DNA of 64,000 nucleotides from Rhodoblastus sp963828185 (lineage in GTDB: Bacteria > Pseudomonadota > Alphaproteobacteria > Rhizobiales > Beijerinckiaceae), in contig CAWHDV010000019.1 in NCBI GenBank assembly GCA_963828185.1, positions 496,001 to 560,000 on the forward strand. The letters run 5' to 3'. Positions 1 to 9,021 of the stretch are shown here, piece after piece. The notes under the pieces are model-generated. The model ran no database searches, was not told where the DNA came from, and worked only from the letters and a program-made list of their open reading frames with translations. The stretch's first letter is position 1, and each line of letters begins with the position of its first letter. A program made the translations under genes and the position numbers.

Positions 1-1
1 C

Positions 2-370
2 GCGCTGCGCCTGCGCGGCAAGCACAAGGCGACGTTCACGCCTCACATGGACGATGGCGACAATATCATCGTCATCAACGCGGACAAGGTGGTCCTGACC
101 GGCCGCAAGCGCGAGCAGAAGGTCTATTACCACCACACCGGCTATCCCGGCGGCATCAAGGAACGTACGGCGAAGTTCATTCTCGAAGGCCGCTTCCCTG
201 AACGCGTCGTCGAAAAGGCGGTGCAGCGCATGCTGCCGCGCGGTCCGCTCGGCGTGAAGCAATTGTCCAACCTGCGCGTCTACAAGGGCGCCGAACATCC
301 GCATGTGGCGCAGAACCCGAGCGTTCTCGACGTCGCCGCCCTGAACTCCAAGAACGCCAGGAACGACTGA
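2..370 (+). CDS. rplM: 50S ribosomal protein L13 (C-terminal part)
   Basis: The gene is cut by the window start and reads in frame from base 2, giving about 122 residues of L13, a protein that binds 23S rRNA early in large-subunit assembly. The visible part has the family's LRGKHKATFTPHMDDGD segment and the RMLPRGPLG region near the C terminus. Its TGA stop lies two bases before the ATG of rpsI, so the two are an rplM-rpsI operon, as in most bacteria. Identification is secure; only the N terminus is missing. Confidence 0.97.
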   Translation, partial: ALRLRGKHKATFTPHMDDGDNIIVINADKVVLTGRKREQKVYYHHTGYPGGIKERTAKFILEGRFPERVVEKAVQRMLPRGPLGVKQLSNLRVYKGAEHPHVAQNPSVLDVAALNSKNARND

Positions 371-372
371 TC

Positions 373-852
373 ATGGCCGAGACCCTTTCCTCCCTGCAGG
401 ACCTCAAGAGCGCAACCGCTGGCCCGGCGGTCGAAGCGCCCGTCCATGTGCAGAAAATCGACAAGTTCGGCCGCGCCTACGCCACCGGCAAGCGCAAGAA
501 CGCCGTCGCCCGCGTCTGGATCAAGCCCGGCTCCGGCAAGGTGACCGTCAACGGCCGCGAGCTGGAAGTCTATTTCGCGCGTCCGGTGCTGCGCATGATC
601 CTGCAGCAGCCGCTCGGCGTCGCCAACCGCAACGAGCAGTACGACATCACCGTCACGGTCGCCGGCGGCGGCCTGTCCGGCCAGGCCGGCGCGGTGCGCC
701 ACGGCGTGTCCAAGGCGCTGACCTATTACGAGCCGGCCCTGCGCGGCGTGCTCAAGAAGGCCGGCTTCCTCACCCGCGACTCGCGCGTCGTCGAACGCAA
801 AAAGTACGGCAAGCGCAAGGCCCGCCGCAGCTTCCAGTTCTCGAAGCGCTGA
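373..852 (+). CDS. rpsI: 30S ribosomal protein S9
   Basis: This 159-residue protein is S9 of the small subunit. Its basic C-terminal tail (KRKARRSFQFSKR) reaches the P-site tRNA. The conserved core follows YATGKRKNAVARVW at about residue 37. The N-terminal extension of about 30 residues relative to the E. coli protein is usual in alphaproteobacteria. It is translated directly after rplM with a two-base gap and is followed by a strong intrinsic terminator. Confidence 0.97.
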   Translation: MAETLSSLQDLKSATAGPAVEAPVHVQKIDKFGRAYATGKRKNAVARVWIKPGSGKVTVNGRELEVYFARPVLRMILQQPLGVANRNEQYDITVTVAGGGLSGQAGAVRHGVSKALTYYEPALRGVLKKAGFLTRDSRVVERKKYGKRKARRSFQFSKR

Positions 853-873
853 TCTTTCCGCTCCGGATCTTGG

Positions 874-903
874 AAAGGCGGGCCTTCGGGTCCGCCTTTT
901 TGT
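874..903 (+). terminator. intrinsic terminator of rplM-rpsI
   Basis: An 11-bp stem (arms 874-884 and 889-899, one G-T pair) closes a TTCG tetraloop and runs into five T residues. It lies 22 bases after the rpsI stop. Confidence 0.9.
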
Positions 904-1023
904 TTGCGCTGTCACAAGCTTGCGGTAAACCGCAGCCAACCTTTTCGGTTTTTTGCTCCAACGCGTTTCTCCACGCGAACCGGCATCCACTTCGCTTGAA
1001 AACGCTTCGACCGGGACCTTTCG

Positions 1024-1950
1024 ATGACCATCGCGCCCAGAAAAAAAATCTTCATCGACGGCGAGGCCGGCACCACCGGCTTGCAGATCCGCGAAAAACT
1101 CACCGGGCGGAATGACGTCGAACTGGTGTCGATCGCGCCGGAAAAGCGCAAGGATGTCGAGGCCAAGGCGCAAATTCTGGCGAGCGTCGACCTGACCATC
1201 CTCTGTCTGCCGGACGCGGCGGCGAAGGAAAGCGTGACGCTGGTCGAGTTGCTCGGCGTCAAGGCGCCGCGCGTGCTCGACGCCTCCACGGCGCATCGTG
1301 TGGCGCCGGGCTGGACCTACGGCTTCGAGGAATTGTGCCAAGGGCAGGGGGACGCCATCCGCGCGGCGAAAAAAGTCGCCAATCCCGGCTGCTACGCCAC
1401 CGGCGCGATCGCCATGTTGCGCCCGCTGGTCGACGCGGGCCTGATCGCGCCGGACGCGCATCTGGCGATCAACGCCGTGTCAGGCTATTCCGGCGGCGGC
1501 AAACAGATGATCGCCGACTATGACAACGGCAACGCCCCGCCGTTCGAGCTTTACGCCCTCGGGCTGGAGCACAAGCATGTGCCGGAAATCATGGCCTATG
1601 GCCGGATATCGACGCGGCCGCTGTTCGTCCCGTCGGTCGGCAATTTCCGCCAGGGCATGCTCGTCAGCCTGCCGCTGGCGCTTGACGACCTGCCCGGGCG
1701 ACCGCAAGGGGGCGATCTCGAAGCGGCGCTGGCGGCGCATTACGCCGGCCAGAAGTTTGTGCGCGTCGTCGCGGCGGAAGCGTCCGGCAAGCTGGAGCCG
1801 GAGGCGTTGAACGGATCCAACGATCTGGAAATCCGCGTCTTCGCCAATGAGGCGCGGCGTCAGGCGGTGGTCGTGGCGCGGCTCGATAATCTCGGCAAGG
1901 GCGCCTCGGGCGCCGCCGTGCAGAACCTGCAACTAATGCTGGGGTTGTAA
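1024..1950 (+). CDS. argC: N-acetyl-gamma-glutamyl-phosphate reductase
   Basis: ArgC reduces N-acetyl-glutamyl-5-phosphate with NADPH in the third step of arginine synthesis in the cytoplasm. The 308-residue length fits the short (type 2) form. The nucleotide-binding loop DGEAGTTGLQ lies at residues 12-21 and the catalytic cysteine is Cys123 in NPGCYATG. The gene stands alone between the rplM-rpsI terminator and its own terminator. A short leader of about 120 bp after the terminator presumably holds its promoter. In alphaproteobacteria argC commonly follows rpsI, which supports the call. Confidence 0.95.
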   Translation: MTIAPRKKIFIDGEAGTTGLQIREKLTGRNDVELVSIAPEKRKDVEAKAQILASVDLTILCLPDAAAKESVTLVELLGVKAPRVLDASTAHRVAPGWTYGFEELCQGQGDAIRAAKKVANPGCYATGAIAMLRPLVDAGLIAPDAHLAINAVSGYSGGGKQMIADYDNGNAPPFELYALGLEHKHVPEIMAYGRISTRPLFVPSVGNFRQGMLVSLPLALDDLPGRPQGGDLEAALAAHYAGQKFVRVVAAEASGKLEPEALNGSNDLEIRVFANEARRQAVVVARLDNLGKGASGAAVQNLQLMLGL

Positions 1951-1957
1951 GTATCCC

Positions 1958-1987
1958 CTCCGCCGGGAATGGCCGGCGGAGCTTTTT
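1958..1987 (+). terminator. terminator after argC, shared with the convergent gene
   Basis: Perfect 9-bp arms at 1958-1966 and 1973-1981 with a 6-base loop are followed by a five-T run. It lies between the stops of argC and the convergent exported protein gene. Confidence 0.88.
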
Positions 1988-1993
1988 GGGCTA

Positions 1994-2470
1994 TTACTCG
2001 ACCGTCACGTAACCGCCGCGCACCATTGTGACGCCATGACCCCGTGCGCAGAAATGGCGGTGGCGCCGATGGTGGAAATGGCGGCCAGACAGGTAGATGA
2101 TGCGCGGTCCGGGAACCCAGAGCGCGGGCCTCGGCGGCGGCGAGTTATAGACCACGCCATAGCCGGTCGGCGTGTCGCTCAAGCCGTAATAATTGACGGG
2201 ATAGGGCTCGGGCGCGACGGGATAGTCCGGCGTGGGGGTAGCGAGCGGGACGCCAAATCCGCCGATGTATCCATCGTCGAAAAGGCCGTCGCCGCCGAAG
2301 CGGGAACTCTTGCGGCGGCGGTCGAAGCGGTCGGCGTGGCGATTGGCGGAAATCGCGGCGTGCGGCCGGAAGGCGAAGCCCGCATGGCGCGCCGCGGCGG
2401 AAGCCGGCGCCGGCCCGGCGAGGAACGCGGCGAGGCCTAACACGCCGCCCAGTTTCGCAAAATGAACCAT
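1994..2470 (-). CDS. hypothetical exported protein, Pro/His/Arg-rich C terminus
   Basis: I do not recognise the family. The 158-residue start at 2470 is chosen over longer in-frame options because AGGAGAG lies about 8 bases upstream and the protein then begins with a clear signal peptide (MVHFAKLGGVLGLAAFLAG, cleavage near ASAAA). The mature part has no cysteines, a Pro/Tyr-rich middle (PDYPVAPEPYPVNYYG) and a basic His/Arg patch (RHFHHRRHRHF) near the C terminus. Small proteins of this composition are common in Hyphomicrobiales. It converges on argC and follows phaC on the same strand, separated by a terminator. Confidence 0.6.
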   Translation of the reverse strand: MVHFAKLGGVLGLAAFLAGPAPASAAARHAGFAFRPHAAISANRHADRFDRRRKSSRFGGDGLFDDGYIGGFGVPLATPTPDYPVAPEPYPVNYYGLSDTPTGYGVVYNSPPPRPALWVPGPRIIYLSGRHFHHRRHRHFCARGHGVTMVRGGYVTVE

Positions 2471-2596
2471 CTCTGCTCTCCTGTCCCGAAACGAGACCGG
2501 CCCCGGCCGGACGGCGGCCCGAAGCGGTTGGATTCGGGACGTGGCGGGGCGACCGGCCTTGGCGGGGCAAGAAGGGCGCCGCGCGCCCTTGAAAGG

Positions 2597-2637
2597 CCGA
2601 GAGCCCCGATCCGGTTCCATCGGATCGGGGCTCTCGG
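2597..2637 (-). terminator. terminator of phaC
   Basis: A perfect 17-bp inverted repeat (arms 2597-2613 and 2621-2637, 7-base loop) lies just downstream of the phaC stop. The T-run on the minus strand is short (CCTTT), but the stem is very strong and could act in both directions. Confidence 0.8.
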
Positions 2638-2657
2638 TTGTTTCTGGTCCGAAGATC

Positions 2658-4664
2658 TCAGGCCTTGATGCGCACATACTCGCCGGGCGCGTCGCAAAGC
2701 GGCGTGACCTTGCCGCCGCCGGGCTCTCTGGCCGCGACCTTTTCCGGCGCCTGGGCGGAAATCCAATCGAGCCAGTCCGGCCACCAGGAGCCGGGATGCT
2801 CCTTGGCGTTGGCGATCCAGTCCTCGAAAGCGCCCGATGGCGCCGGCCCGGTCCAGTACTGGTATTTAGGCTTGGGGCCGGGCGGGTTGATCACCCCTGC
2901 GATATGGCCCGATCCGCCCATCACGTAGCGCATTTCGCCGCCGAACATCTTGGCGCCGTTGAACACCGAGCGGGCCGGCGCGATATGGTCCTCTTTCGCC
3001 GCGAGGTTATAGACGGGGATCTTGATCTTGCCGATGTCGAGCTTTTCGTCGCCCATGACCATCTCGCCCTTGGCGAACCGGTTTTCGAGATAGCAATTGC
3101 GCAGGTACTGCGAATGGTTGGCGCGCGGCATGCGCGTCGAATCGGCGTTCCAGGTCAGGAGGTCGAAGGCCATCGGCTCGATGCCCTTGAGGTAGTTGTT
3201 GACGACATAGGACCAGATCATGTCGTTGGGCCGCAGCATGTTGAAGGCGTTGGCCATCGAGCGGCCTTCGAGATAGCCCGCTATCTCCATTTCCGATTCG
3301 ATGTTCTTGATGCGGTCCTCGTCGGCGAAGATCTTCAAATCGCCGGGATCGGCGAAATCGACCTGGGTGGTGAAGAGGGTGGCGCTCGAAATCCGGTCGT
3401 CGCCCTTCGCCGCCATATAGGCCAGGGTCGCCGCGCTCAGGGTGCCGCCGACGCAATAGCCGATGGACGTGACCTGGCGCTCGCCGGTGATCTTCTCGAT
3501 CTGCTCGAGCGCGGCGAAAACGCCCTCGCGCATGTAGGCGTAGAAATCCTTTTCGGCATGGCGCGCGTCGGGATTGACCCAGGAGACGCAGAAGACGGTC
3601 AGGCCTTGCGAGACCGCCCATCTGATGAAGCTCTTGTCGGGGTTGAGGTCGAGAATGTAGAATTTGTTGATCCAGGGCGGCACGATCAGCAGCGGACGCT
3701 TGAAGACTTCCGGCGTGGTCGGCGCATATTGCAACAATTCGATGAGGTCGTTGCGGAACACCACCTTGCCGGGCGTGGTGGCGAGATTGACGCCCAGTTC
3801 GAACTTGCCGCCGCTCGTTTGCCGGATTTTCAGCGCGCCGCCGCCCGCCTCGATGTCTTCGGCGAGCATTTTCATGCCGCGCACGAGGTTCTCGCCTTCG
3901 GCCGTCCAGGTCGTGCGCAGCAGTTCGGGATTGGTTGCGAGAAAATTAGACGGCGACAGGGCGCCGGAGAGTTGGCGCAGATAGAAATCGGCCTTGTCAT
4001 GCGTCGGCTTGTCGAGGTCCGCCTTCTCGACCAGCGAACTGGCCCAGTCGTTGGCCAGGCTGTAGGCTTGGCGCAGGAAATCGAAATACGGATTTTCCTG
4101 CCAGTCGGCGGACGCGAAGCGCTTGTCCCTGGGATCGACGGGCACGTAGGGCTTGTCCTCGTCGCCGTTGAGGCGGCGCAGGGTATTCGACCACAGGCCG
4201 AGGAAATTGCTGGAAATGCTGCTTTGCGCCTCGATCGTGCGGCGCGGGTCGGCGAGCCAGTATTCGGCGACATGGCCGAAGGTCTTGAGCGCGTCGGCGA
4301 TGTCGTCGGCGAAGCTCGAATTGACCTTGCCTTGCTCCACCGGCTTGACCATGGCCGCAAGCGCCTTGCCGCCTTGCTCCATCGCCAGCGCCATGTTTTC
4401 GGCCATGCGTTCGAAATTGGGCATGGCGGAGATGGCTGGGTCCTCGGCGGCCCGTTCGGCGGTTCGAGCGGCGGCTGCCGAGGCAGGCGGCGGCGCGGCC
4501 GGCTTCGGCGATGCTTCCTGAACCGGCTTTTCAGCGGGGTCGCTCGCGGCGTTCGTCGCAGCCTGCAGGGCGTTCTTGCCGCCCCGGCCTGCGGGCGCCT
4601 TCCCTCTCGGCGAGGCCTTGCTCTTGACAGGGCGTCCGGTCTGGGAATCCTGGCTGGCGGTCAT
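2658..4664 (-). CDS. phaC: class I poly(3-hydroxyalkanoate) synthase
   Basis: PhaC polymerises 3-hydroxyacyl-CoA into storage polyester at the granule surface. The 668-residue protein carries the modified lipase box GYCVGGTL with catalytic Cys404, plus Asp559 (AAKEDHIAP) and His587 (GSGHIAGV), completing the Cys-Asp-His triad. It is about 80 residues longer than the Cupriavidus enzyme, because of an Ala/Lys/Pro-rich N-terminal extension before the synthase N-terminal domain. The start at 4664 has GAGGG upstream; a longer frame to 4745 lacks a ribosome site. It is divergent from the next gene, and no phaAB or phasin gene is adjacent. Confidence 0.96.
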   Translation of the reverse strand: MTASQDSQTGRPVKSKASPRGKAPAGRGGKNALQAATNAASDPAEKPVQEASPKPAAPPPASAAAARTAERAAEDPAISAMPNFERMAENMALAMEQGGKALAAMVKPVEQGKVNSSFADDIADALKTFGHVAEYWLADPRRTIEAQSSISSNFLGLWSNTLRRLNGDEDKPYVPVDPRDKRFASADWQENPYFDFLRQAYSLANDWASSLVEKADLDKPTHDKADFYLRQLSGALSPSNFLATNPELLRTTWTAEGENLVRGMKMLAEDIEAGGGALKIRQTSGGKFELGVNLATTPGKVVFRNDLIELLQYAPTTPEVFKRPLLIVPPWINKFYILDLNPDKSFIRWAVSQGLTVFCVSWVNPDARHAEKDFYAYMREGVFAALEQIEKITGERQVTSIGYCVGGTLSAATLAYMAAKGDDRISSATLFTTQVDFADPGDLKIFADEDRIKNIESEMEIAGYLEGRSMANAFNMLRPNDMIWSYVVNNYLKGIEPMAFDLLTWNADSTRMPRANHSQYLRNCYLENRFAKGEMVMGDEKLDIGKIKIPVYNLAAKEDHIAPARSVFNGAKMFGGEMRYVMGGSGHIAGVINPPGPKPKYQYWTGPAPSGAFEDWIANAKEHPGSWWPDWLDWISAQAPEKVAAREPGGGKVTPLCDAPGEYVRIKA

Positions 4665-4803
4665 GACGTTCCCTCGATACAATTCTTGGCGATTTTCGGG
4701 CTTGCTTTTCGGCGGCGCGAGCCGCTCTGGTCCCGTTTCGGACATAATAAGACTTTATGCGACAGTTTGACCAATGATCCGAAGGGCGGAAGTCCTAAGG
4801 ATA

Positions 4804-5241
4804 ATGCCCCCTGATATTGACGAAAGCCAAGACGAAATGAATGTCCTCCGCACGGCGAAATCGCGGCGCTCGCGAAAAAGAACGGCTGTCGTTGTTATGG
4901 CAGGGTTTTGCGCGGTTATGGCGTTTGGATGCTCCGCCGCGCAGGCGCAACAAAGCCTGTTTCGCTCGCTGGCCGACAAGATGGGGCTGAGCACGGAGTT
5001 GGGGGAGGCCCCTGATTTCGTCCGCCAGTCGCGGCCCGACGCGGCCAAGACGGCACATTATTCGAGCCTCTCCGGCGTCGACAAGAAGCGCGTCCCCGTC
5101 AGGACTCCGGCGCAGGTCGAGGCGGACAAGGCGGACCTCATCGCCACGCGCGACAAGGCCAACGCGCGAATGAAGACGTTGGGCGCCGAGAAGTTGGAGC
5201 CGGTCGCGCCGACCACGGCGCCGCCCAGAACCGATTTTTAG
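4804..5241 (+). CDS. hypothetical membrane-anchored or exported protein
   Basis: The family is not recognised. The frame is open from 4774; starts at 4774, 4804 and 4837 are possible. I favour 4804 (AAGGAT just upstream) or 4837, which would place the hydrophobic segment VVVMAGFCAVMAFGCSAAQA near the N terminus as a signal peptide with cleavage after AQA. The mature part of about 110 residues is charged, starts QQSLFRSLADKMGLS and ends Pro/Thr-rich. It is divergent from phaC and lies 129 bases upstream of the aminotransferase gene. Confidence 0.55.
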   Translation: MPPDIDESQDEMNVLRTAKSRRSRKRTAVVVMAGFCAVMAFGCSAAQAQQSLFRSLADKMGLSTELGEAPDFVRQSRPDAAKTAHYSSLSGVDKKRVPVRTPAQVEADKADLIATRDKANARMKTLGAEKLEPVAPTTAPPRTDF

Positions 5242-5370
5242 ACAAAATCCCTGACATGGCGCGCGCGCGCATGCTAAGACGCGAGCTTGATTTTGCGGGG
5301 CGGGACCCTGTGGAATCGAGCCGGAGGCAAATGCGGCGCCGGGTTGAGGGAATAAAAAAGGACGAGGTCG

Positions 5371-6586
5371 ATGAGCGATTTTTATCGCGTGCGGCGGTTG
5401 CCGCCCTACGTGTTCGAACAGGTCAATCGTCTCAAGGCCAAGGCTCGCGCCGGCGGCGCCGACATCATTGACCTCGGCATGGGCAATCCCGACCTGCCGA
5501 CCCCGCGCCATGTCGTCGAGAAACTGATCGAAACGGCCGGCAAGCCGCGCACAGACCGCTATTCCGCCTCCAAGGGCATCGCCGGCTTGCGTCGCGCGCA
5601 GGCCGCCTATTACGAGCGCCGGTTCGGCGTCAAGCTTGATCCCGACACCCAGGTTGTCGCGACGCTCGGCTCGAAGGAAGGCTTCGCCAATATGGCGCAG
5701 GCCATTACCGCGCCCGGCGACGTCGTGCTGGTGCCCAATCCCTCCTATCCGATCCACGCCTTCGGCTTCCTGATGGCCGGCGGCGTGATCCGCTCGGTGC
5801 CGATCGAGCCGAACGAGGAATTTTTCCGGCACGCCGAGCGGGCGGTGATGCATTCGATTCCGAAGCCGATCGCGGTGGTCGTGTGCTATCCGTCCAATCC
5901 GACCGCCATGGTCGCCTCGCTCGATTTCTATCGCGATCTCGTGACTTTCGCTAAAAAGCACGACATCTACATTCTCTCGGACCTCGCCTATTCCGAGGTC
6001 TATTTCGACGATAATCCGCCGCCCTCCGTCTTGCAGGTGCCTGGCGCAAACGATGTTTGCGTCGAGTTCACCTCCATGTCGAAGACCTTTTCCATGGCCG
6101 GCTGGCGCATCGGCTTCGCGGTCGGCAACGAGCGTCTTCTGGCCGCGCTGGCGCGCGTAAAATCCTATCTCGACTATGGCGCCTATACGCCGATCCAGGT
6201 GGCGGCGGCGGCGGCGCTGAACGGGCCGGACGACTGCATCAAGGAAATGCGCGCCACTTACAAGAAAAGGCGCGACGTGATGGTCGAGAGCTTCGCCCAG
6301 GCGGGCTGGAAGATTCCGGCTCCGACCGCCTCGATGTTCGCTTGGGTGCCGGTGCCGGAAAAATACCGTCCGCTCGGGAAGTCTCGAATTTTCCAAACTG
6401 CTGATCGAAAAGGCCGATGTCGCCGTCGCGCCGGGGATCGGCTTCGGCGAGCATGGCGACGATTACGTCCGTCTGGCGCTGGTCGAGAACGAGCAGCGCA
6501 TCCGCCAGGCGGCGCGCGGAATCAGGCGCTTCTTCGAAGGCGACGAATCGCTGCACAATGTGATCGCCTCGCCGGCGCGGGTCTGA
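5371..6586 (+). CDS. alaC: class I/II aminotransferase (AlaC/DAP-aminotransferase type), frameshifted
   Basis: A PLP-dependent fold-type I aminotransferase, closest in pattern to AlaC (glutamate-pyruvate) or LL-diaminopimelate aminotransferases. It has the N-terminal DLGMGNPDLPTP segment, CYPSNPTA, and the PLP lysine Lys238 in SMSKTFSMAGWRIGF. The frame is broken at about 6377-6380 (GGGAAG). Removing one base restores SLEFSKLLIEKADVAVAPG and the stop at 6584-6586, giving 404 residues, the normal family length. As written, the first frame runs on to 6882 with a nonsense tail. The single-base, homopolymer-linked break looks like a sequence error. AGGACGAGG precedes the start. Confidence 0.85.
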
Positions 6587-6607
6587 CACGCGAAAACTTC
6601 AGGTTCG

Positions 6608-6646
6608 AAGCGCGCCACGAGCAGATTGTGGCGCGCTTTTGCTTTT
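6608..6646 (+). terminator. terminator after the aminotransferase gene
   Basis: Perfect 11-bp arms at 6608-6618 and 6628-6638 with a 9-base loop, followed by TTTTGCTTTT. Its place just after 6586 supports the frameshift-corrected gene end and not the long nominal frame. Confidence 0.85.
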
Positions 6647-6707
6647 CCGGCGGCTTCTGGCGATGCGCGAAAAGTCTCGCGCAAGCTGGCGATGATCAAT
6701 CTGGGCG

Positions 6708-8447
6708 ATGCTGGGAGCCTGGCTCGAGCCGGCTCCCTCGAACCCCGGGACCTGCGCCGTGTCCAGACTCCATTTTCATCTCACTCTTTCGCGCCGCGTC
6801 TGGGCCATGGCTCTTCTCGCCTTGGCGACCATGGGCCTTGGCACCGGTCTCGCGCTCTATCAATTCCATGCTTCGACCCTAAAACAGCGCAAGGCGGAAT
6901 TGCAGCATGAGGTCGAATTGGCGGCGGCGCTGGTGAAAAACGCCGTCGTGCAAGGCGGGTCCGGCCGCGAGGCGGCCATTCGCGCCGCGCTCGAACGGTT
7001 GCGCCCGATCCGCTTTGGTCAGGCCGGTTATTTTTTCGCGCTCGACCTGAATGGCGTCGCCATGCTCACGCCGAACCGGCCCGAGCGCGAGGGCAAGGAC
7101 ATGCTTTCCTTGCGGGACACGCGCGGCGGCGCTCCCTTCCGCGCGCTGCTGGCGGAAGCCAAAACCGAAGGCGGCGGCTTTCTCTCCTATCCATGGACGA
7201 AGCCCGGACAGAGCGGCGATGTCGAAAGGATCACCTATGTCCGCGCCATTCCCGAACTCGGCATGATGATCGGCTCCAGCGCCTATATCGACGACATTTT
7301 AAGCCAGACGCTGGATACCGCGCTCCGCATTGCGCTCTATGTCGCGCCGCTGCTGGTTCTCTTCGTCGCCGCCGCCTATTGGGTCGGCCATTCGATTTCA
7401 TCGAGGCTGCGGGGCATGACTTCCGCCATGGGCGAGATGGCGCGGGGCGACTACGAAATCACGCTGCCGGACATAGATCGCGCGGACGAATTAGGCGACA
7501 TGGCCCGCGCGGTCGAGGAGTTCAAGGTCGGCCTGCGCGAATCGGCGCAGGCGCAAAGCGCCCAGCGCGCGGAACAGCGGCGCGCGGCGGCGCAGGCGCG
7601 TTCCGGCGAAATGCTGAGCCTGGCGCGAAAATTCGAATCGGCGATCGGCGGCGTCGTGACGGCCGTCACCCAATCAACGCACAGCCTCGAAAACATCGCT
7701 CGCTCGTTGGTGCAGGAGGCGCGCTATTCGGGCGAACAGGCGGACATAGGCGCCACCGCCGCCGAGACCGCTTCGCGCAACGTGCAATCAGTGGCGGCGG
7801 CGGCCGAGCAAATGACCTATTCGGTCGAGGAGATCGGGGCGCAGGCGTCGCGCTCGCACGCGATATCCTCGGACGCCGAGCGCGAAGCGGAAACCAGCCG
7901 GGCTCGCATGGGCGATCTGGCCGGCGCGATCGAGCATATCGGCGGCATTGTCGCCATGATCACCGGCATCGCCCAGCAGACCAACATGCTGGCGCTGAAC
8001 GCGACCATCGAGGCGGCGCGGGCGGGCGAGCAGGGGCGGGGCTTCGCCGTGGTGGCGCAGGAGGTGAAATCGCTGGCGGCGCAAACCACGCGGGCCACGG
8101 CCGACGTCGCCGAACAGATCGCCAGCGTCCAGCGGGCCTCGCAGGAGGCCAGCGCCTGTATCGGCGCCATGACCGAGGCGACGCACGAGGTCTCGGCCAT
8201 CGCCTCATCGATCGCCGCTTCGGTCGGCTCGCAAGGGGAGGCGACGCGCGAAATCGCGCAAAACGCGCAGGAAACCTCGGCCAGGACCGACGAACTCAAC
8301 AAGGTGATCGAAGAGGTGCGCGCCGCGTCGCGCCAGTCGGGCAATTCGGCGGAACAGGTGCTGCGATCGGTCACCGAACTCGCTGGCCACACGGAAAAAC
8401 TGCGCGGCGAATGCGACCTCTTCCTGGCGCAGGTGCGCTCGGCCTAG
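6708..8447 (+). CDS. methyl-accepting chemotaxis protein, single-Cache type
   Basis: A transmembrane chemoreceptor of up to 579 residues that signals to CheA/CheW. Domain order: TM1 at about 31-50; a periplasmic single-Cache (sCache_2-like) domain at 55-200 with YFFALDLNGVAMLTPN; TM2 at about 205-226; HAMP at 227-280; and a long cytoplasmic signalling domain whose hairpin tip contains QQTNMLALNATIEAARAGE. sCache_2 receptors often sense small organic acids, but the ligand here is unknown. The start could also be the GTG at 6759, since the first 17 residues are not conserved-looking. The stop overlaps that of convergent hisI by four bases. Confidence 0.92.
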   Translation: MLGAWLEPAPSNPGTCAVSRLHFHLTLSRRVWAMALLALATMGLGTGLALYQFHASTLKQRKAELQHEVELAAALVKNAVVQGGSGREAAIRAALERLRPIRFGQAGYFFALDLNGVAMLTPNRPEREGKDMLSLRDTRGGAPFRALLAEAKTEGGGFLSYPWTKPGQSGDVERITYVRAIPELGMMIGSSAYIDDILSQTLDTALRIALYVAPLLVLFVAAAYWVGHSISSRLRGMTSAMGEMARGDYEITLPDIDRADELGDMARAVEEFKVGLRESAQAQSAQRAEQRRAAAQARSGEMLSLARKFESAIGGVVTAVTQSTHSLENIARSLVQEARYSGEQADIGATAAETASRNVQSVAAAAEQMTYSVEEIGAQASRSHAISSDAEREAETSRARMGDLAGAIEHIGGIVAMITGIAQQTNMLALNATIEAARAGEQGRGFAVVAQEVKSLAAQTTRATADVAEQIASVQRASQEASACIGAMTEATHEVSAIASSIAASVGSQGEATREIAQNAQETSARTDELNKVIEEVRAASRQSGNSAEQVLRSVTELAGHTEKLRGECDLFLAQVRSA

Positions 8448-8851
8448 TCAGGTTTGATCGTCAGGCGCGGACCCTGGTCCGTCGCAACGACGCTGCGATA
8501 AAAGCAGGACTTGCGTCCCGTATGGCAGGCCTTGCCGTCGCCGCCCGCGTTTACGCGCAATAGCAGCGCGTCCTGGTCGCAATCGACGCGCATGTCCACC
8601 ACGCGCTGCACTTGTCCCGACGTGTCGCCCTTGCGCCAAAGTTCGTTGCGAGAACGTGACCAGTAATGGGCGACGCCGGTCTCCAGCGTCTTTTCCAGCG
8701 CCTCTTCGTTCATATAGGCCAGCATCAAAATTTCGCCGCTGGAGGCTTCCGCGGTGACGCAGACAATCAGCCCGTGCGCGTCGAATTTCGGCGTGAAAGA
8801 TTCGCCTTCTTCGAGGAGCTTCTTGTCGTGGGGAGGGGCGGGGAAGGGCAT
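8444..8851 (-). CDS. hisI: phosphoribosyl-AMP cyclohydrolase
   Basis: HisI hydrolyses the purine ring of phosphoribosyl-AMP in histidine synthesis. The 135-residue protein has the metal-binding signature (RVDCDQDAL, then KACHTGRKSCFYR) and the family segment GEILMLAYMNEEAL. No HisE (pyrophosphohydrolase) domain is fused, so hisE must be elsewhere, as usual in alphaproteobacteria. It converges on the chemoreceptor gene, sharing the bases CTAG (8444-8447) between the two stop codons. Confidence 0.95.
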   Translation of the reverse strand: MPFPAPPHDKKLLEEGESFTPKFDAHGLIVCVTAEASSGEILMLAYMNEEALEKTLETGVAHYWSRSRNELWRKGDTSGQVQRVVDMRVDCDQDALLLRVNAGGDGKACHTGRKSCFYRSVVATDQGPRLTIKPD

Positions 8852-8897
8852 GGGTTTCCTGCGGATGACGGCCGCTCAAGTGGCGTCGATAGGGAAC

Positions 8898-9004
8898 GTC
8901 ATGGCCGGGCTTGTCCCGGCCATCCACGCGGCGCCGCCGCCGAAAAGGATCAAGGCGAGTGCAGCGGACTGGCGTGGACGCCCGGCACAAGGCCGGGCAT
9001 GACT
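8898..9004. repeat. extragenic palindromic repeat
   Basis: A long imperfect inverted repeat between hisI and folE: GTCATGGCCGGGCTTGTCCC at the left mirrors a CCCGGCACAAGGCCGGGCATGAC-type right arm. Each half has its own small GGCCGGG/CCCGGCC palindrome. It resembles the abundant GCCGGGC intergenic repeats of Bradyrhizobium and Methylocystis-type genomes. No second copy was seen in this window. Confidence 0.7.
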
Positions 9005-9021
9005 GTGGCGTTGAAAGAGCG

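Noticed and set aside
2541..4814. A 757-residue open frame opposite phaC
   Set aside because: It is a GC-rich antisense shadow of phaC; it has no family features and phaC is complete with its catalytic triad.
4795..6396. A 533-residue minus-strand frame over the exported protein and aminotransferase genes
   Set aside because: Antisense to a conserved PLP enzyme, no recognisable domain; explained by high GC at third codon positions.
6587..6882. C-terminal extension of the aminotransferase in its nominal frame
   Set aside because: Sequence after 6380 is nonsense in this frame, while the +1 frame is conserved and is followed by a terminator at 6608-6646.
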